A stretch of DNA of 49,643 nucleotides from Cylindrospermum sp. FACHB-282 (GTDB lineage Bacteria; Cyanobacteriota; Cyanobacteriia; Cyanobacteriales; Nostocaceae): contig NZ_JACJRJ010000047.1 of NCBI RefSeq assembly GCF_014697195.1, positions 1 through 49,643 of the forward strand, given 5' to 3'. The position numbers and the translations under genes are program-made. Of the stretch, positions 1 through 8,894 are shown piece after piece. The notes below the pieces were generated by a model. It searched no databases. It was not told the DNA's origin and was given only the letters and a program-made list of their open reading frames with translations. How positions within the stretch are numbered: the first letter of the stretch is position 1; each line of letters opens with the position of its first letter.

Positions 1-1
1 A

Positions 2-475
2 CATCAAATTGGTGTAGTGGTATTTGGGTGGAATCAGGGACAAAGACAAGAAGCGCAGTTAGGTAGAACAACGCAATCATTTGTGCAGATACCAACCGCC
101 AAACTCAAAAAACGAGTTAAACAGTTATGCGAGTACCACGGCATCAAATTTGTAGAAACTGAAGAATCCTATACCAGTAAAACTAGTTTTTTAGATGGTG
201 ATTTTCTACCTACTTTCGGCGCAAAACCTGAAGGGTGGAAACCAAGTGGAAAACGAGTAAAACGCGGTATGTTCCGCACAGGAAAAGGACTATTTATTAA
301 CGCTGATTTAAATGGTGCAGCGAATATACTTCGCAAGGTAGAGACACAATTAGGACTCGTCCTAGTCAAGGTCTGTAGGCAAGTTTTGACCCTTGCTACC
401 AGATTTCGTATCTGGGAAACCAAAACTAAAAAGCGAAGTGGTACGGCTTCAGCCTACCACGTAGTATCAGTTTAG
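2..475 (+). CDS. tnpB: IS200/IS605-family TnpB (RNA-guided nuclease), C-terminal part, cut by the window edge
   Basis: The reading frame is open to the left edge, so this is only the C-terminal ~157 residues of a normally ~400-residue protein. It resembles the end of TnpB/OrfB: a charged K/R-rich stretch, the EESYTSKTSFLDGD segment of the RuvC-like nuclease core, and the late DLNGAANILRK segment (DxNxAxN), which carries the last catalytic Asp of the family. The usual zinc-finger cysteines are not obvious, which occurs in some TnpB lineages. TnpB is an RNA-guided DNA nuclease whose guide RNA overlaps the 3' end of its own gene. The stop codon is followed directly by the right-end hairpin (476-508). 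The N-terminus and left end lie outside the window, so activity cannot be judged. Confidence 0.85.
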   Translation, partial: HQIGVVVFGWNQGQRQEAQLGRTTQSFVQIPTAKLKKRVKQLCEYHGIKFVETEESYTSKTSFLDGDFLPTFGAKPEGWKPSGKRVKRGMFRTGKGLFINADLNGAANILRKVETQLGLVLVKVCRQVLTLATRFRIWETKTKKRSGTASAYHVVSV

Positions 476-508
476 AATCCCCGTGTCTTTAGACCGGGGA
501 GAGGTCAA
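476..508 (+). mobile_element. Right end (RE) of the IS605-type element, hairpin
   Basis: Directly after the tnpB stop the sequence folds into a GC-rich hairpin (CCCCG, then GTCT-TT-AGAC, then CGGGG) and ends in GAGGTCAA. The same tip recurs at 5040-5076, 14951-14990 and 48258-48296, which defines it as an element end. By analogy with IS605 elements it is the transposase target and the 3' part of the TnpB guide RNA. The MFS gene on the other strand stops being recognisable at this junction, so insertion between about 508 and 509 is inferred. Confidence 0.7.
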
Positions 509-1108
509 CTCGGTTTCTTCTTCAAAATCACTGGGGTTTGGATAAATACGTTGTAAAAACAATAACACTATCAATCCCAGAACGGCAGGCACAATCAAAA
601 TTGTGAAGCTATTGCGGTATTCTCCTTGAAAATAAACCATTGCCGCTACAGCCAAAGGCCCCAGGACTGCTCCTGTTTGATCCATTGCCTCATGTAGACC
701 AAAACCAAAACCTCTGCCGATTTGACTTACACCGTGAGAAAGTAGGGCATCACGTGGGGGTGTACGAATTGCTTTTCCTGTGCGTTCAGCCATCATTAGC
801 CCGGCGGCAGCTTCCCATCTGCCTGTGAAGGCTAAAAGTGGTACAACGGCGGTGTTCAAAATGTAACCTAAAGTTGTAATTCCCCAGTATTTACCTGTCT
901 GGTCGCTGAGATAACCAATAGCTAGGCGCAAGCCGTAACCAATTAATTCCCCAAAACCAGCTACTAGACCCACCACAGTGCCGCTAGCTCCCAAAACTTG
1001 GAGATAAGCGCCCGTAATGCTACGCGCTCCTTCATAAGTCGCGTCAGCACAGAGGCTAACAAAACCAAGTAAAATTACAAATTTCAAAGCGGCTGTTTTC
1101 TGTGCCAT
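509..1108 (-). pseudogene. MFS transporter, N-terminal half, interrupted by the IS605-type element
   Basis: About 200 residues match the first six membrane segments of a major facilitator superfamily permease that is normally about 400 residues. The cytoplasmic loop motif between segments 2 and 3 reads GYLSDQTGKYWG, and MAERTGKAIRTPPRDAL is typical of a subgroup common in bacteria and archaea. Homology runs to YPNPSDFEEETE; the last residues before the stop (LTSPRSKDTGILN) are encoded by the right-end hairpin of the transposon. The gene is therefore disrupted in the middle, and its second half should lie to the left of the element, outside the window. Substrate unknown. Confidence 0.8.
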
Positions 1109-1175
1109 TCCCCATGATGTGTAAATTGCTGCCTTAATATTGAAGCATGGGGTAATACAAAAAAACCGTTGATGT

Positions 1176-3002
1176 TCACTCCATCAAAATTAAGCACAGG
1201 GGATCTAAACGCACGTACCAAGGAAAAGGTTGGTCTTTCATAGTTATCCATTTTTCCTTGAATACTTCTGCTTGCAGATGGTAGTCCTGAGAATTATTGG
1301 CAGCGGAATGTAGTTTTAAAAATAACGTCATGCGGTGGGGCGTTTCGCTTGTGCGTACTACCCAGCACTTAAAGGTATTTTCTTGGTTGGGGTCTTTGGT
1401 AAAGAGTATCTGATGGGCGCGAATGCCGATGTAGGATAATTTGCTATTGATTGGTTCGAGGATTTGGAGCGTACAATCCCAATCGGTTGCTTCTACCTGT
1501 TGCAATGACTGGATAACAGCATGGGAGAAGTTCTTGCATCCAGTGATTTGGGCAACACCCACAGTAGCGGGACGCTGGAAAATTTCATATTTAGAGCCAT
1601 GGTGTGCTGTTTCACCACGCTCTAATACCAATAGATTAGGGCAAAGGCGATAAGCTTCTTCCATATTATGGGTAACAAAGAGAGTCACACCCTGGTAGTT
1701 AGCTAATGTTTTTGCCATTTGCTGTTCTAATTGACTACGCAAGTGGGTATCGAGTGCGGAAAACGGCTCATCTAAAAGTAATGCTTCCGGTTGACTGGCT
1801 AATGCTCTTGCTAAGGCTATCCGTTGTTGTTGACCCCCAGAAAGTTGATGGGGATAGCGATCGCCTAATCCCTGTAACTGCATGGCTAATAGTTGCTCTT
1901 CTACCTGCACCCGAATACTCGCGGTAGATAGTCCCTTGGGTAAACCGAAGGCGATATTTTGCGCCACGGTCATGTGTGGGAAAAGGGCGTAGTTCTGCAC
2001 TAAAAAACCAATGTGGCGATCGCGACTGGGCAGATTAATGCCTTTTTCCGAGTCAAATAACACCCTGTCATTTAAGACTATACGTCCCTTGGTTGGCGTT
2101 TCAATCCCGGCAATACAGCGTAAAATCATACTCTTACCCGCACCAGAACCTCCCAACAATCCCAATGGTTGCTCATTAGTATTGAAGGATATTTGAAGAT
2201 GAAAACTTGGCAATCGTTTTTCGATGTCTACATATAGTCCAGCGTTGAAGGACTGTGCAGCTAAGGAAGAGGATTCTCTTTCTTGTCCTATTTGTCTGCT
2301 TTGTCTTGCTTCTTCTCTTGTCACCCCATCTCTTCGTCTACCTTTCTCCCTCAGTTCTTGCCAGAAGTTGACCGCAATAATTCCCGATAGAGAAATTATC
2401 ATGATGGCGATCGCCCAAAACCAAGCTTCCTCCATTGCACCGGCTTCCACAGCAAAATAAATTGCCATTGGCATCGTCTGGGTTTGTCCGGGAATGTTAC
2501 CAGCAAGCATCAACGTCGCACCGAATTCACCTAAAGCGCGGGCAAAAGCTAAAGTCGTGGCGGCTACGATGCCAGGAAGTGCTAAGGGTAAACTGATGCG
2601 CCAAAAGATTGTTGATTCATTAGCGCCCAAGGTTCTCCCTACCCGTAGAAGATTAGTATCTATTTGTGCTAAAGCTCCCAGTGCAGTTTTATACATTAAT
2701 GGGAAAGAAACCACTGTAGCTGCGATCGCCGCACCGTACCAAGTAAAGACAACAGTGAAGTCAAAACGCTCCATGAGTTTTCCCACTGGGCCATTTTTGC
2801 CAAAAAATAGCAGCAATAAGAACCCAACAACCGTAGGGGGCAAAATCAAAGGTGCTACAAAAATGCCCTCAATGAAAGATTTTGCTTTGCCATCATATCC
2901 CAGCATCCAGTACGCAGCAGCAAGTCCCAAAAAGAAGGTGATCACTGTGGCAAGTAATGAGGTTTTGAGTGATATCCAGAGAGGCGATAAATCAAGTGGC
3001 AT
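1176..3002 (-). CDS. modBC: Molybdate ABC transporter, fused permease and ATPase (ModB-ModC)
   Basis: A single 608-residue chain holds both cytoplasmic-membrane parts of a molybdate importer. Residues 1-220 are a ModB-type permease with about five membrane helices and the EAA loop (LGANESTIFWRISLPLALPG). Residues 240-460 are a ModC-type ATPase with Walker A GGSGAGKS, signature LSGGQQQRIALARAL and Walker B LLLDEPFSALD. The C-terminal ~130 residues fit a TOBE/Mop-like molybdate-binding tail. Fusion of modB and modC is known from Anabaena. Molybdate feeds nitrogenase and nitrate reductase. No modA binding-protein gene lies next to it. A tungstate or sulfate specificity is less likely because of the fusion architecture. 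Confidence 0.92.
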   Translation of the reverse strand: MPLDLSPLWISLKTSLLATVITFFLGLAAAYWMLGYDGKAKSFIEGIFVAPLILPPTVVGFLLLLFFGKNGPVGKLMERFDFTVVFTWYGAAIAATVVSFPLMYKTALGALAQIDTNLLRVGRTLGANESTIFWRISLPLALPGIVAATTLAFARALGEFGATLMLAGNIPGQTQTMPMAIYFAVEAGAMEEAWFWAIAIMIISLSGIIAVNFWQELREKGRRRDGVTREEARQSRQIGQERESSSLAAQSFNAGLYVDIEKRLPSFHLQISFNTNEQPLGLLGGSGAGKSMILRCIAGIETPTKGRIVLNDRVLFDSEKGINLPSRDRHIGFLVQNYALFPHMTVAQNIAFGLPKGLSTASIRVQVEEQLLAMQLQGLGDRYPHQLSGGQQQRIALARALASQPEALLLDEPFSALDTHLRSQLEQQMAKTLANYQGVTLFVTHNMEEAYRLCPNLLVLERGETAHHGSKYEIFQRPATVGVAQITGCKNFSHAVIQSLQQVEATDWDCTLQILEPINSKLSYIGIRAHQILFTKDPNQENTFKCWVVRTSETPHRMTLFLKLHSAANNSQDYHLQAEVFKEKWITMKDQPFPWYVRLDPLCLILME

Positions 3003-3330
3003 AGTTTTTTGAACGAAAATTGAGGTGCGGAGCGCCCACTGTCAGGGATCGGCTGTAATTTTATTAAGTTTCCGAGAGAGTGTCAGAAGATGGAAACTAT
3101 CACGATCAACAATTAAAGGAAGGCAATGACATAAAATTAGGAGGAAAGAGGAGAAGGTCAGGGGCGATGAGTTTTGAAAAAGAAGATCAAGATGTGCATC
3201 ACAATATCAAAAATGCTATCACGATGTGTTATCTACAACATCGCCTTCTGATTGACCCAGAGGTAGGGGAACACTAGTGTAGTTGCATTCTCCCCTGCAT
3301 AAAACAAATCTAAGAAGTAGTAAAAACCTA
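3003..3330. other. Divergent intergenic region between modBC and the methyltransferase gene
   Basis: 328 bases that must hold both upstream regions. A short open frame on the plus strand (3080-3277) has low-complexity composition and no recognisable family, and I do not call it. I found no molybdate-type operator or riboswitch that I could defend. Confidence 0.4.
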
Positions 3331-4050
3331 ATGTCTAAAAAGCCGATTACAACCCCTTCTACAACAAATACTAACCAATCAGATAAATGGCAAGAGAGAT
3401 TAGCACAAGTAGCATATCGCTTCAATCAACAATATCAAAATCAAACCTTTGAACTACCAATAGAAGTGCAATCAATGCCAATTTATCGCGAATGGATGAC
3501 TGGCATATTAACTGATAAAATTGTTTCCCCTTTCTGGGAAATTGCCCAACCTCAGAAGAACCAACACTGTTTGGATATTGGCTGCGGTGTCAGCTTTTTA
3601 ATCTATCCTTGGCGAGATTGGCAAGCATTTTTTTATGGACAAGAAATCAGTAATCTGGCACGAGATACTCTCAATTCCCGTGGTTCGCAGTTGAACTCAA
3701 AACTTTTCAAAGGTGTTGAATTGGGGTCATCTCATCACTTAAACTACCTCTCAAATCAGTTTGACCTAGTAATTGCCACGGGATTTAGCTGCTATTTTCC
3801 ACTTGAATATTGGAGTGCTGTTTTGGTGGAAGTCAAACGGGTGTTAAAACCAGGTGGACATTTTGTGTTTGACATCCTCAACCCAGAACAACCTTTAGCA
3901 GAAGATTGGGCAGTTCTGGAAACTTATTTAGGTGCTGAGGTGTTTCTAGAGCCTGTAACTGAGTGGGAAAAAACGATTAAAGCTGGGGATGCTAAGATAG
4001 TTAAACGGCAATCAGGAGAATTATTCGATTTGTATAAAGTGCGGTTTTGA
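3331..4050 (+). CDS. Class I SAM-dependent methyltransferase
   Basis: A 239-residue protein with the Rossmann methyltransferase signature: motif I LDIGCGVS binds S-adenosylmethionine, and post-motif segment VLKPGGHFVFDILNP is the usual strand 5 region. The N-terminal ~70 residues are specific to the group. I prefer the ATG at 3331 (MSKKPITT) over an in-frame ATG at 3283, because the extra 16 residues look like non-coding sequence; neither has a strong ribosome binding site. The methyl acceptor cannot be told from the sequence. It stands alone, divergent from modBC. Confidence 0.8.
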   Translation: MSKKPITTPSTTNTNQSDKWQERLAQVAYRFNQQYQNQTFELPIEVQSMPIYREWMTGILTDKIVSPFWEIAQPQKNQHCLDIGCGVSFLIYPWRDWQAFFYGQEISNLARDTLNSRGSQLNSKLFKGVELGSSHHLNYLSNQFDLVIATGFSCYFPLEYWSAVLVEVKRVLKPGGHFVFDILNPEQPLAEDWAVLETYLGAEVFLEPVTEWEKTIKAGDAKIVKRQSGELFDLYKVRF

Positions 4051-4353
4051 AACAAAATCATAGCAGCAAGCTCATACAAACTTTTGAGCTATTACTTACT
4101 ACCATTAGTGAACCCAGACAGACTGCTAATTACTCCGATGCTCAGGAATTTCATCGGAAAATGGACTCTTTCACACCATCAAATGAGATGAACGTTATAC
4201 CGTTTCTTTATGAAGATGCGCTTGATTCCTAACTGTAGAGAAGTTATATGTGAGGTCTCTACGAGATTCATTTGGCGCCACCTCACATAGAATTGGTATT
4301 ACAATTTATTAATACTAAGCCAAAAGCAAAAAGAGTTCAATTAAGAGTGCCCG
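4051..4353. other. Intergenic region with a perfect 10-bp inverted repeat
   Basis: TATGTGAGGT at 4247-4256 pairs perfectly with ACCTCACATA at 4280-4289 around a 23-base loop. There is no T-run, so it may be a processed hairpin or a weak terminator after the methyltransferase gene. A 61-codon frame starting at 4047 with TTG is not supported by composition or a ribosome site. Confidence 0.45.
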
Positions 4354-4995
4354 ATGACAGCTAATTTGACATCTACAACTACACCTGATTTTGCCAGCTT
4401 ACTCTTCCAGGCTGCGACTGCGTATAGAGGAGAAGGGGGTGAACTTCCTACTCCCTCCTTATTGGTTAATGCATTGCTACAAGCAGAAAAAGTTGCCAAG
4501 CAGCAACGGCTGAATTATGCATTTGAGTCTCTTGTGGGAAAATGGCGGCTTTGCTTTGCCACTGGCACTCGTAAAGTCAGAAAACGCGGGGGAATTATCT
4601 TGGGTCAGGGATTCTATCTGCCCAAATTTGTTCCAGTATATATTTCCTTTAGTGCTGCTTTAGAATCCTTTAATGCCACCTTAGAAAAGGATTCAGGCAA
4701 AGGCGAAATTGGTAATCAGGTGCAATTAGGTTCGTTGTTGTTGAAACTCACCGGGCCTGCTCAATATTTGGGCAAGAAAAATTTACTGGCCTTTGACTTT
4801 ACTCAGATGCTCTTCAGTCTGTTTGGTCTTGTTGTTTACAATGGGCCAATTCGCTCTGGTAAAGTTCAGGGAGAGGATTTCTATAACCAGCCTATAGCTA
4901 AACTGCCTTTCTTTGCCTTCTTTTTGGTGACTGAAAATTTCATTGCCGCTCGTGGTCGTGGGGGAGGATTAGCACTCTGGATTCGAGAAACTTGA
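4354..4995 (+). CDS. PAP/fibrillin family protein (plastid lipid-associated protein)
   Basis: 213 residues matching the PAP/fibrillin fold, a lipocalin-like barrel found in cyanobacteria and plastids and associated with thylakoids or plastoglobules. Diagnostic stretches are VGKWRLCFATGTRK near residues 61-74, and the C-terminal LVVYNGPIRSGKVQGEDFY and GGLALWIRE. There is no signal peptide; the protein is expected to be peripheral on thylakoid membranes. The family is thought to bind small lipophilic molecules and to help in photoprotection; the exact ligand is unknown. The start at the ATG fits the expected length. Monocistronic, followed by a transposon relic. Confidence 0.85.
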   Translation: MTANLTSTTTPDFASLLFQAATAYRGEGGELPTPSLLVNALLQAEKVAKQQRLNYAFESLVGKWRLCFATGTRKVRKRGGIILGQGFYLPKFVPVYISFSAALESFNATLEKDSGKGEIGNQVQLGSLLLKLTGPAQYLGKKNLLAFDFTQMLFSLFGLVVYNGPIRSGKVQGEDFYNQPIAKLPFFAFFLVTENFIAARGRGGGLALWIRET

Positions 4996-5039
4996 AGGTC
5001 AGTTGTTGTGTGGTTAACTATAAGCTATCTTTGTTAATT

Positions 5040-5076
5040 GGGACTCTCCGGTCTAAAGACGCGGAGATTCTTGGTT
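5040..5076 (-). pseudogene. Orphan right end and last codons of a tnpB element (relic 2)
   Basis: On the minus strand the sequence reads EPRISASLDRRV and folds as TCTCCG-c-GTCT-TT-AGAC-CGGAGA, the same tip as at 476-508. No tnpB body remains next to it. It is the decayed 3' end of a TnpB element. Confidence 0.6.
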
Positions 5077-5103
5077 CCTGAATCCCTGACTTAAAACACG
5101 TTC

Positions 5104-5185
5104 ACCGCTCAACCAAACCTACTCAAACTTACTCAAAGTCTTAAAGTCTAGTCATTCGTAGTGGATCAACCACCACAGGGTTAAA
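5104..5185 (+). repeat. 82-bp dispersed repeat, copy 1
   Basis: Identical over all 82 bases to 15008-15089. It contains a small inverted motif GTGG-ATCAA-CCAC near its 3' end. Each copy lies within about 30 bases of a tnpB right-end relic, but the relic points in opposite directions in the two places. The repeat may be a separate mobile unit or a left-end fragment. Confidence 0.85.
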
Positions 5186-5392
5186 CGGCAAACCCTTTAT
5201 TCCTTGGTCAAAGACATCAGGAATTACTTTTTTGATAATAGTGCCGCTTCTCTACGAGAGGCTAGGTTTATGGGGAATTTAAAATTTAAAATTCTTATGA
5301 TGTAGGCTTTTGGTCTATTTTGAATGGTAGCTTTATTTCCGCCGTGATGTACTAGTTAGTTAGCTTTTATCCCATACTTGACATACAGCATA
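5186..5392. other. Spacer with short palindromic repeat
   Basis: Together with the relics before it, this fills the gap between the fibrillin and DUF3146 genes. It contains the palindromic segment CTTCTCTACGAGAGGCTAGG (5245-5264) of a type scattered in Nostoc genomes. No gene is visible. Confidence 0.4.
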
Positions 5393-5656
5393 GTGAGTGC
5401 CAAGCGTCTGCCAGAAACCATTGCCCATGTCAGAATTACCCGCCAATCTTGGCAACACGGCTTTCTTGAGGGTGAAGTGAGCGCTGGTAATTTTGAGTGG
5501 CATTTCCAGTGGCATTTCCGCCGGGGAGAACTTGCAGTTCACCCTTCCCAAGGTCGTGCATTAATTAAAGAACCCCTTGGTCGCTTTTTGGAGCAACAAG
5601 ATTACCAGCTAGAGCCTGGAGGAGACTATGCTTTTACTATTCGGGCTGAGTTATAA
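5393..5656 (+). CDS. DUF3146 family protein
   Basis: About 87 residues, a small family of unknown function restricted to cyanobacteria. Recognisable core: HVRITRQSWQHGFLEGEV, then FEWHFQWHFRRGEL, GRALIKEPLGRFLE and a C-terminal LEPGGDYAFTIRAEL. It has no signal peptide or membrane segment, so it is presumably soluble. The frame starts with a TTG at 5378, but a GTG at 5393 gives MSAKRLPET, close to how I remember family members beginning; the ribosome site is poor for both. It converges on the YqgF-like gene with only one base between the stop codons. Confidence 0.8.
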   Translation: MSAKRLPETIAHVRITRQSWQHGFLEGEVSAGNFEWHFQWHFRRGELAVHPSQGRALIKEPLGRFLEQQDYQLEPGGDYAFTIRAEL

Positions 5657-5657
5657 G

Positions 5658-6104
5658 TTAGTTGTTAACTGATTCAGTGAGACGATTTAAGTATCTTTCG
5701 ATCAAGAGAATGGCAACAATATCATCTATGGGTCTTGGTGGCTGCCGCAAACCCTTTGGTAATAGCTTTTTTAGTCCTTTGGGGGGGTACATTTGCCAAT
5801 AGCGATCGCGTGCTTCTAAGGTGCTATAGCGCTCATCCACTAAAATAATATTCAGCGGCTGGGCCAATTGCTGTTGCAGTTGCTGTTTCCACTGCTTGGC
5901 TGTAGTTTGGTTGCCCATCACCAATAAGGAAATGGGAAATTTTTGGCGTAGTGTCTCAATATTGGCGATCGCCAATGCAGCAATCACCACCTCATGATAA
6001 TATAGCTGCCGATCCAGTCCCATCACCGCTATACCACACTTATCTTTACCTGGATCAAAGCCTAAAATGACTGGTTGCGTCGGCGAAAATTCACGGTAAG
6101 TCAT
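5658..6104 (-). CDS. YqgF/RuvX-like RNase H-fold nuclease
   Basis: 148 residues with the RNase H fold of Holliday-junction resolvase-like proteins. The N-terminal ILGFDPGKDKCGIAV carries the first catalytic Asp, ILVDERYST carries the acidic residue of the second motif, and RPIDDIVAILLIERYL carries C-terminal Asp residues. It is a cyanobacterial branch distinct from canonical YqgF; a role in pre-16S rRNA processing or in resolving DNA junctions is possible. It follows the DUF3084 gene by 51 bases in the same direction, and the spacer is an AT-rich short repeat (AAAATTAAAAATT), so the two may be co-transcribed. Confidence 0.82.
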   Translation of the reverse strand: MTYREFSPTQPVILGFDPGKDKCGIAVMGLDRQLYYHEVVIAALAIANIETLRQKFPISLLVMGNQTTAKQWKQQLQQQLAQPLNIILVDERYSTLEARDRYWQMYPPKGLKKLLPKGLRQPPRPIDDIVAILLIERYLNRLTESVNN

Positions 6105-6155
6105 AAAAAATTAAAAATTAAAAATTGAAAATTGAAAATGCAATTAGTTGATTTT

Positions 6156-7646
6156 TTAAGTGCTAAAAATAATTTGTCCGTTGATGATTGCCACTAATTT
6201 GACTCTCAGCGGCCCGGCGGTAAAAGTGTCCTCTGCGGCGATCGCTTTAATCTCCAATGGCTGATCATACAACCTCAGTTGGGCGACAAAGCGCAGGAAA
6301 GTACCTTCTATTTGCACATTTTCGACAATTCCGGCATTTCGGGCGCGAAATTGCGAAGCAGAAATCAGCAGATCCAGTCGCTGCCGCAGCTGATAAGATG
6401 TCATGGTTTTGGGATCAGCCGTAGTTGTTGCCAGTATTTCGCCTACCGAAAAGACCCGTTGATTTCGTGCTGTATCGGCAAAAAATTCAATTTGCTTTTC
6501 TCCCCTGACATAATTCCCCGCAGAGAAAATTCGCACCACGTATTCTCGACCATCATCAATCTGCTTGATTAATTGCTCAACTCTATCCTGGGTAATATGC
6601 AGGATCTCTACCTTTGACGGATTTGCGCCAGGTTCAGTTAATTCAAGATTGGCATTCCGGTCAGCTTCCTGTAAAAGCTTGATCACCGCTTGACGGGCAG
6701 CGTTCGCTTGTTCAACGCGAACAACAGCAGCAGCTAGAACTTGACCGCGAATTATAGCCAGCTTGCCTAGACGCAGGTCACGGTAAGACTGGTAATATTT
6801 TTCTAGCCTTGCCACTTCCTGTTCTAGAGATTCTTGTTGTTTTTCTAATTCTTTGAGGCGAGATTCCCGTTTAGCAATGACTTGCTCTCGCTCTGTAATT
6901 TCTAGATTGCGATTTTGAATCACTTGATCTAATTGGGCAATTTTGCGATCGCGCTGTTCAATAGCTGCTTGACGGTTGGTAAGTTCGCGATCGCGTTTTT
7001 CAATAGCTGTTTTGGCTTCGTCAATCGCTTTTTTAGCTTCGGCGTACAGTCTTTGGCGTTCTGCCTTCAGTTGTTCAACTGCCGCCTGTAATGCCTTTCG
7101 CTGATCGTAAACGCTTTGCAGTTCGGCGATCGCTTGTTGATAGCGAATTACCACTTGACCCAAATGGCTTTGGGTGCGTTGTAGTTGAGCTTGGGTTTGA
7201 GCCTGTCGGCCAATGGTGCGTTTGAGTTGGGCTTCAGTTGCTTGCTGCTTGGCATTTGCCGCCTGCAACGACTGATTAATTTTCTGTAAATCTTGCTGTG
7301 CTTGAGTTTGTTCTTTCCTAGCTTGGTTTAGTTCAGTCTCTACCTGGCTTTTTTGGGTTTCTGCTGTTTTTAGCTGTTCCCGCTTGTGCCTCAAATCTTT
7401 TTGAATATCTTCTAACTCAAAGACTCCCTTGCGCAAACCTTCATCAGCAGTAAACAAAATCGCTAGAGTTGAGGCCGAAATCAAACCGCCAGTAAAAATA
7501 GTTATCAGTACAGCCGTGTTTTTAGGACGCAGGTTGAATAGTGAGAGGCGTGCTTTGCCAACTCGTGTGCCAATGCGATCGCCCACAGTGGCAATCACAC
7601 CTCCCAGAATTAAAATTGCTGCAATGAGGATGTACCCGGTGGCCAT
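6156..7646 (-). CDS. DUF3084 domain protein, membrane-anchored coiled coil
   Basis: 496 residues. Residues 1-22 form a first membrane segment (ILIAAILILGGVIATVG), and a second spans about 47-66 after the conserved RVGKARLSLFNLRPKNTAV loop. Residues ~75-285 are a long coiled coil rich in Q, E, K and A with repeated AIEKRD/AIEQRD/VIQNRN units. The C-terminal ~200 residues are the globular DUF3084 part. The family is almost confined to cyanobacteria and has no proven function; the architecture suggests a scaffold at the inner membrane. First gene of a probable unit with the YqgF-like nuclease downstream. Confidence 0.88.
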   Translation of the reverse strand: MATGYILIAAILILGGVIATVGDRIGTRVGKARLSLFNLRPKNTAVLITIFTGGLISASTLAILFTADEGLRKGVFELEDIQKDLRHKREQLKTAETQKSQVETELNQARKEQTQAQQDLQKINQSLQAANAKQQATEAQLKRTIGRQAQTQAQLQRTQSHLGQVVIRYQQAIAELQSVYDQRKALQAAVEQLKAERQRLYAEAKKAIDEAKTAIEKRDRELTNRQAAIEQRDRKIAQLDQVIQNRNLEITEREQVIAKRESRLKELEKQQESLEQEVARLEKYYQSYRDLRLGKLAIIRGQVLAAAVVRVEQANAARQAVIKLLQEADRNANLELTEPGANPSKVEILHITQDRVEQLIKQIDDGREYVVRIFSAGNYVRGEKQIEFFADTARNQRVFSVGEILATTTADPKTMTSYQLRQRLDLLISASQFRARNAGIVENVQIEGTFLRFVAQLRLYDQPLEIKAIAAEDTFTAGPLRVKLVAIINGQIIFST

Positions 7647-8222
7647 CTTCAGCTACCGTTCACGTAGTGTGCGGTCGGCATAATGCTTCCAGATACAGCC
7701 TACTACTTTCAACCATTGTTTGTGGGGTTTCATTAAAGTTATCCTTTCATTGGCGGTTCCTGAGCCAAAATCTACTCGTTAGATGGGTAAACTCGGTGCG
7801 CAGCGCGGCATCACCCAAGATCCTGTGTGAAAACGAGATTATCTAAGCCGCCAACAAGCGTTGGAACCGCCAATTTTGGACAGGTTCTTCCCAAGGGGAG
7901 TAAAGATTGGCAAAAGCTGAAATTACTCAATTTTTAGATTTACCTCCAACTGTCGGTGTCACTCAATTTTAGATTTTGGATTGACGATTTTGGATTGTTA
8001 AGTTTCCGTTGATGCAGTGCTGGAGAATCAGGATACCTTGTGTTGTTTGCCTGGATGTCTTTGATGCTGGGCGTTATATCCAGATAATTTTGGATTCTGG
8101 CAGATAAATTCTCAATCCAAAATCGCGCCACTTGGTACAAGGTAGGAAACCTCCGCAACCCAGTGGCTCCAAAGTCTAAAATCCAAAATTGCACCGTGCC
8201 ACCTCTATACCCCCAGTTATTT
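7647..8222. repeat. Gene-free spacer with inverted-repeat elements
   Basis: Between DUF3084 and ntcA. ATTGGCGGTTCC at 7749-7760 is perfectly inverted at 7863-7874 (GGAACCGCCAAT), bounding a 126-bp MITE-sized unit. A second unit, about 7960-8195, has several copies of the motif TTTTGGATT and their complements (ATCCAAAA), which are common dispersed repeats in Nostoc. Open frames here are low-complexity and not called. Confidence 0.6.
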
Positions 8223-8894
8223 TTAAGTGAATTGCCTACTCAAGGTAACAGGTTTATGCACAGTAATTTTCTTTTTGTGGATCGAAATCATCTTCTTTTC
8301 ACGCAAATCCCCAAGTAACCTGGTAACAGTAACGCGAGTAGAACCAATTGCTTCAGCGATCGCCTGATGAGATAGCTTCAGATCAATTGTGATGCCATCG
8401 GCACAAGGAACGCCAAAATCCCGACAGAGAATTAACAGAAAACTCACCAACCTGGAACCCATATCTCGGTGAGCAAGGGTTTCAATCATCATCTCTGTCT
8501 GTAAAATCCGCGAAGACAGACCCCGCAGCATTAACATTGATAATTCTGGATTTTCCTTGAGTGCTTGCTCCACTTGTTCAATAGGAGCTGACAGCAATTC
8601 TACAGGCGTAAAAGCCACCGCATGGTAAAACCTATCTGACTTATTTCCCGTCAGCAGTGATAACACACCAAAAACACTATTTTCCCGTAGCAGTGCTACC
8701 GTTATTTCTTCTCCTGCCTCGTACACCCTGGAAAGCTTAACAGCACCCTTGAGAAGAAAATAAACTCGTTCGGCAGGATCGCCGGGAAAAAAGATCGTTT
8801 TATTGCGTTCAAAAGTTTCCACAACCGGCGGAAACGCTCCGGTCGCCATCTGACGAAAAACATTTGCTAGGGCTTTATCTTGTGTCACGATCAT
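8223..8894 (-). CDS. ntcA: Global nitrogen regulator NtcA
   Basis: 223 residues, a CRP/FNR-family DNA-binding activator that senses 2-oxoglutarate and turns on nitrogen assimilation and heterocyst genes. Residues ~25-115 are the cyclic-nucleotide-like effector barrel ([18 protein letters not shown]), followed by the dimer helix and a winged helix-turn-helix with [20 protein letters not shown] as the recognition region. As far as I recall it is identical or nearly so to Anabaena NtcA. I choose the ATG at 8894 ([13 protein letters not shown]); an upstream in-frame start at 8912 adds six residues not seen in the family. An NtcA box lies upstream, so it is likely autoregulated. Divergent from fabI. 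Confidence 0.97.

Noticed and set aside
3080-3277. 65-codon frame between modBC and the methyltransferase
   Set aside because: Low-complexity, charged composition, no family, no ribosome site; probably chance frame in a divergent promoter region.
4047-4232. 61-codon TTG frame overlapping the methyltransferase stop
   Set aside because: No protein-like core and no conserved motif; overlap alone is not enough.
7940-8194. 84-codon minus-strand frame
   Set aside because: It is built from the TTTTGGATT dispersed repeat and its complement.
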